Part shown: piece by piece, positions 59,400-64,000 of the stretch
How positions within the stretch are numbered: position 1 is the first letter of the stretch
Layout of the letters: each line of letters opens with the position of its first letter
Notes under the pieces: model-generated
Seen by the model: the letters and a program-made list of their open reading frames with translations, nothing else
Told to the model about the DNA's origin: nothing
The model's database searches: none
Translations under genes and position numbers: made by a program
From: Carex sylvatica
Taxonomy: Eukaryota; Streptophyta; Magnoliopsida; Poales; Cyperaceae
DNA length: 64,000 nt
Assembly: GCA_964058845.1 (NCBI GenBank)
Contig: CAXKVR010000276.1
Span: 124,001 to 188,000 of the forward strand
Direction of reading: 5' to 3'

Positions 59400-60775
59400 T
59401 CTCAAAACACATAAACACACCAAAAGATAAGATGGAGAAAAAGCAAGTAGAAATGGAGAAAGAGAAAGTGCAAAGGTTTTTATAACAAAATTAACTTTTA
59501 ATGTACAAACCTAAAAATACCTTGGAACTATTAAAAGTTATCCATACTCCCACTCTTGCTGTCTTGCATAGCAATTTTCATAATGCTCTAGGATTTATTT
59601 GAGTGATTCTCATGCAAGATAAATAATGTCTTATCATTATACAACTTTGCTAAGAAGAGGCCAAATCATGTTAATATTTAAAGTTTTGTAAAGCGTAGTT
59701 ACTGTGTTCTCTCTATTTAGTTTTGTTTTCTTTGGGAAGAAAACTAATTATTCATGACATTGTTGGGACCTTAAAAGAAAACTTTATCTCACTTTCTAGA
59801 AAGAAAAATTAAGATGTAAACATAAGGTATGGTACACTAATTTCACAATTCAAAATGTTCTATTATAAAAAATACGAATTATAAAGAAAAGGATTTTAGA
59901 ATTACATTGAGTTAGTTTCAGTTGTGATATTAAAAGCAAATTCAAGTACGTAGATGGGGTATTAAAAATGTCAGGCAACAAAAATGTTTAACACAAGTTG
60001 TGGCACTGCACTGTCTGATTCAAAGAGAAAAGCAGATGAATCACGCTCTCCTATCTTTCTCTATGTGGCTTAGAAAAACAAAACTGTCCTTGAGTAGCAC
60101 ATTAAATAATAAATCATTAGAGAGCATGGCTTACAATATTTGGCAAAAATAGAAGTACCTTTATAAAGGTATTATGGTCTTATTGATGTTTATAAGTCAA
60201 ACTTATATTAGTTGCCAAAAATTTAATGCACATCATATTATGGTGACTGCACTCCAGGCTTCAGCAGTTCAGCCCCGCCCCAACTATTTTGACTGAGAAG
60301 AAAACTATGATAATAGCTCTCCATTTTTTTTCTTTATTCAAACATTTGTAGTACTCTATTGATAATTTCTCTTGACAACTCAATAATAACAAACTATGAT
60401 ACTTAAGATACCTTCTTAATTATAACAATTTACAGTACAACCACAGTTTACCAAAAAGAAAAGAATAGCATAATAACAGTAATAGAATTACAGCATAATT
60501 ACAATCACATATCTCAAATAAATTCACATATGTTTGTTTTCATGAGTGTACACAGATGGAAACATGTATAAATGTATAAATACTGTACAGCTTGTAGAAA
60601 TTGTGTCGGGATGGAGCGTTAGTTTTTACTGAAAGACAACATTTTGGTCAATATTTATTAGCCTGTTGTTTTGAACGATTACTTGATGCGGAATGGAACA
60701 AAATATTATAAATTCACATCGGTTATGGCATAATATGAAATTGACAGGATCGCATTTCTTTGGTAAAGTTGGTAC
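59400..60775. other. Intergenic or 5' UTR intron of the four-exon gene
   Basis: AT-rich with no reading frame of note. It could be one long 5' UTR intron if the exon at 60776-61050 belongs to the gene at 57930-59382. Confidence 0.4.
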
Positions 60776-60970
60776 CTCAGGTCGAGAAGCTGAGGGAGTG
60801 ATAGTGACAGATCGAGGTCGAAGCGGAGCTCAAACGAAAGAGAAAGACGAGGATCCGACGGGGAAGTACGAAGATAAGAATTTCAGCGACAGTCGAAAAA
60901 CAGAGGAGTATCGAATCTAGGTTTCGGGGCTCCCGGTTTTGCGGAGAGAGGGGATGGGGCTGCGCCGCTG

Positions 60971-61003
<33 letters not shown>

Positions 61004-61050
61004 AGAGAGCAGGAACAGAAATGTAGAGTACAAGAAAGAAAGAAAAGGGT
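60776..61050 (-). promoter_or_regulatory. Orphan 5'-exon-like segment on the minus strand
   Basis: On the minus strand, GC-rich leader-like sequence (CTCGATCTGTCACTATCACT, then CAGCTTCTCGACCTGAG) ends at 60776 with a donor GGTACC-type GTACC. No minus-strand gene other than the one ending at 57930 lies downstream, so it may be that gene's non-coding first exon. A possible acceptor TTTTGAG near 59398 is weak. The 39-nt G run lies inside. Confidence 0.4.
60973..61011. repeat. Poly-G homopolymer, 39 nt
   Basis: Thirty-nine consecutive G on the plus strand (C on the minus strand). Such runs are very rare in plant genomes and hard to sequence, so the length is uncertain. Confidence 0.9.
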
Positions 61051-61061
61051 AGGTTCGGTTC

Positions 61062-61251
61062 GAATTCGTATTCTCTGCATTAACTCAGATTTTGAGCTTA
61101 GCATCTTGACCGTCCAATCAATCAAGATCCGGACCAATCCGTCCGAGCAAACGCACGGGCACTTTAATATATTCGTGTCAACACAGATTGGACGGTCCTA
61201 ATTCATTCTGTATTAACTCAAAATCTAAGTTAATGCAGGGAATACAAATTG
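61062..61251. repeat. Foldback MITE-like element, family B copy 3
   Basis: Inverted ends GTATTCTCTGCATTAACTC pair with TTAATGCAGGGAATAC. The interior TTAATATATTCGTGTCAACAC matches copy 2. It sits directly upstream of the orphan exon. Confidence 0.75.
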
Positions 61252-61513
61252 GATGGTTACTGGAGTCATCCGGTATACTTTAAGATTCGCGGATGACTCG
61301 TTCTGATTTGTGTTTACGAATTTTAAATCATATCGAACGGTTCTTATGTTTCATCCGATATCTATTGGACGGACCTACTTTGAATTCGCATCCTCTGAGA
61401 TATCTCAAACTTCGAGTGATTATGTACAAAATCTGGACCATTCAAATACTTTCTGCACGAATCTCAAAGCACATTAAATTGGCCCCTCCATTTCAGATAG
61501 GCGCTGAATAAAA

Positions 61514-61910
61514 GAGTAGAACTAGGGTGTTCTTAAGCTCACCAAAGTAACTTCAAAATCAATTAAATCGGTTTCAAATAATGAATCCAAACTGTTGGAA
61601 CCCGCCTACCTTACGAGTGATGCGTCTACATGTGAAAATTTAAACATTCGAATTAATATAAAATAAAGTCAATCGATCAAAATTAGAAGGTTAATAAATT
61701 AATTTTAGTTCATTTATTTTTTGAACGTTTTTTAACTGTTTGACTTTATACTAAATTAATTCAAATGTTTAAAATTTTCACATGTAGACGCATCACTAGT
61801 AAGATAGGCGGATTTCAACCGTTTGAATTCGTCATTTAAAACCGATTTAATAGATTTTAGAGTTAAACTCACCAAACTTTGGTGAGCTTAAGAAAACTCT
61901 AGTTCTACTC
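61514..61910. repeat. Foldback MITE, Mutator-like, exact 10-bp TSD (family D)
   Basis: Long inverted arms begin GAGTAGAACTAGGGTGTTCT and, inverted, GAGTAGAACTAGAGTTTTCT, and pair through TTAAGCTCACCAAAGT and TCTACATGTGAAAATTT. It is flanked by exact CTGAATAAAA at 61504-61513 and 61911-61920. This is one of the best-defined foldbacks in the window. A one-arm relative lies at 4.5 kb. Confidence 0.95.
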
Positions 61911-62050
61911 CTGAATAAAATATAGGCTGCACTCGAAACTCGAAAGGAAAGGAAGAGTATATTAGTCTTAGTTAATGATTATATCGGACGGGCCAAGATT
62001 CAAATTTTACGCTAAGCCTTGCATCGTTGGATCCTTGCATAACGCACTGG

Positions 62051-62676
62051 ATATGGGCTCCATCCTCTATTGAAAGCCTTTTTGGGGCCACACCACGTTT
62101 GATCGATGGAACTGCTCTCTTAATTCTCAACCTCTTTTAACGAGTATTTAGTTTATTGGTTTAGTTTCCTAATTATGTATAACTGAGGATAGAGCAGTTA
62201 AAGTGACGTCCCCGACTGCCCGGATCCTGACTGGTTAATTTTCTATAATACTTTATGGTCATGTTTGATTGTGGATTAAGAGGTGGAGTAAATTCCTTAC
62301 TCCACGTTTAAGGAGCCAAACGAATAATAAATTAGAAGGAGTAAGATGGAGTAAGAAGTGAGCTAAACAGGAGTAACTTACTTCACCTAGAGAGGTAGTT
62401 TAGCTTACTCTGCTAAATATGATTAACTTACTCTACCTTAGCTTGGAGTAAGCAATTTATTCCGATTTAAAGTTACTCCACAACCAAACATAACCCATAT
62501 GGGCTCCATCCTCCATCGAAAGCCGTTTGGGGCCGCACCATGTTTGATTGATGGAACTCCTCTCTTAATTCTCAATCTCTTTTAGCGAATATTTGGTTTA
62601 TTGATTGATTGGTTTTCTAATTATGTGTAACCGAGGATAAAGCAGTTAAAATGTAAGTTAATTTTCTATAATACTT
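62051..62676. repeat. Direct duplication split by a MITE
   Basis: Unit 1 (62051-62253) and unit 2 (62497-62676) both start ATATGGGCTCCATCCTC and end TTTTCTATAATACTT. Unit 1 has an extra GC-rich stretch (GACGTCCCCGACTGCCCGG). Between them lies an inverted-repeat element. Confidence 0.88.
62257..62496. repeat. MITE with GGTCATGTTTG-type ends (Tourist-like?)
   Basis: The ends GGTCATGTTTGATTGTGGA and, inverted, GGTTATGTTTGGTTGTGGA pair. The interior repeats GGAGTAA/TTACTCC. The ends resemble PIF/Harbinger (Tourist) MITEs, but a TWA duplication could not be confirmed because the right end is also the start of duplication unit 2. Confidence 0.65.
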
Positions 62677-62699
62677 CACATCTTTTAACGATGTGACTG

Positions 62700-64000
62700 A
62701 GCATGACACATCACGACACGACACATATCTCACAACATAACCGCTCCCCGCCACATATTTATTAGTTATTATTTAAACCATCAAATACGAAATAATGAAG
62801 CTATTAAAATGAAATAAGTTTAAACGTCACTGAAATAATGTTTATATCTCTTGCTTGATTTAAATAAGCTTAGATCTTATTAATTTTAATTTTCCACCAA
62901 ATAAGAATAACTTAATTAGGCCAGCATAATTTGAAATAACCAAATCCTTGTTAATTTTTAATATTCTATGAAATATTATGGAAGATGTGAAGTTGATCCC
63001 TCCATTAAAATTCTTTTGTGGAGACTAATTCAGTGAGTCGCTAGGTACACAAATACAGAGACCGAGTTCGATCGTTGAATCTTGATCAAAATTAAGTTGC
63101 TGAATATGATTAATTTCCTTGATTCAAGTGTACCCAAAGCTAATTGCTTCAAGCAGTGACAAAATAAAAGATGACAAAAATAATAATAAAAGAGTACAAA
63201 AAAAGAATAAAAGTTACAGTAACATGGTTGTAGTCACGGGTATAACACACTGTTTCAACTCTCACAAGTCACAACACAACAAAAAATAAAGCAAAAAAAA
63301 GATGGGTTCATCTCTGTTCATCACCTAATTCAAATCTTTTTTAAGTACAGATTATGCTAACCCAGATATGAAAGACAACAAGGGTATAAAACAAATTGCT
63401 TAATCACCTAATTCAAAATTTAAATTCAAATGGCGGTTTAAAATTAACTGTGGATCCACCTACGTAAATTAAAAATAGCATATCTCCAGAAGAAACAACA
63501 AAAATGCCTAAACTCATACAGCAGCAATTTATTATGCATGCTAAAAGGCTGATTATTCTATTTATGTTATTATTGTCTCGCAATTAATTATGTCAAATAG
63601 TGTGCTTCTGGCTTTTCTGACAAAACTTCTTCCTTGTTCTGAGTTCTGACAAAGTCAAGTGAGATGGGGGTTCAATGGTTCATGCATTTACTGTAGCACT
63701 TTGGTAATTTTTGTGGCATGCTTTGTATAAGCTTTTTCTGAACACAATTTAAGGCTCAGGTTAGTAAAAGACCAAAATCAAAGGACGACTAAAACAACTG
63801 AATATATTCTACGTTATAAATTTACCAGCTACATAAGGAAAATAATTTTAAACTTAGAGGTTAGTTTCTAATTTCACACAATATATTCTACGTTATAAAT
63901 TTTACTAATATATTAATGTTAACAATTCATCCGACATGTTAACGGTTTAATTTTTTTTTTTACCTGAACAATAAATTCAAGTCGCTAAATGTAACCTGAG
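62700..64000. other. Intergenic, no gene seen
   Basis: AT-rich. A 20-bp sequence ATATATTCTACGTTATAAAT occurs twice at about 63803 and 63883. No gene recognised before the window ends. Confidence 0.45.

Noticed and set aside
1..64000. Search by eye for tRNA, rRNA or snoRNA genes
   Set aside because: No tRNA-like A and B boxes with cloverleaf or rRNA core sequence was noticed; a computed scan (tRNAscan-SE, Infernal) would be needed to exclude small RNAs.

Overview
The window is nuclear DNA of a flowering plant. Genes are split by GT-AG introns (22 exons in one), and the gaps are AT-rich and full of plant-type transposons. The ASR gene (a family absent from Arabidopsis) and the CACTA, hAT and foldback elements fit a monocot, but the species cannot be named from sequence alone. 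No organellar, bacterial or viral segment was seen.

Layout. 0-8 kb is a gene-free nest of foldback (MITE-like) elements, several with exact 9-10 bp target-site duplications (TSDs) typical of Mutator-type insertion. 8.8-10.4 kb holds a weak candidate 5' exon on the minus strand. 10.44-18.08 kb is a full-length but inactivated LINE (7.6 kb, minus strand) with a poly(A) end and an exact 12-bp TSD. 18.7-19.3 kb is a hAT-like element ending about 170 bp before the start codon of an Agenet/DUF724 gene (19.49-24.49 kb, plus, 12 coding exons, 890 aa). Converging on it is the molybdenum cofactor sulfurase ABA3 (26.03-37.27 kb, minus, 22 coding exons, 818 aa), rebuilt exon by exon with every splice phase closing.

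37.5-51.2 kb is mostly transposon-derived: a probable solo LTR (40.3-41.5 kb), a two-exon ASR gene (42.68-43.16 kb, minus), a 2.3-kb non-autonomous CACTA element with exact TSD, a 700-bp hAT element with exact 8-bp TSD, and another foldback. 51.2-59.4 kb is a small gene cluster: UBL5/HUB1 (plus, one coding exon, apparent introns in both UTRs), plastid SECE1 (minus, intronless) and a four-exon 229-aa gene of unknown function (minus). 60.8-64 kb holds an orphan 5'-exon-like segment with a 39-nt G run, two foldbacks, and a local duplication split by a MITE.

Two genes tie to abscisic-acid and drought biology: ABA3 activates aldehyde oxidase for the last step of ABA synthesis, and ASR proteins are ABA/water-deficit induced. 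They are about 5 kb apart, but nothing shows co-regulation. The others are housekeeping (splicing modifier, thylakoid translocase) or unknown. Points most worth a second look are the intragenic exon-pair duplication in the DUF724 gene, foldbacks with mismatched (chimeric) arms, hAT elements whose interiors iterate one short motif, a retrotransposon primer-binding-site-like 13-mer inside the CACTA element, and an apparently double DUF4283-like ORF1 in the LINE.
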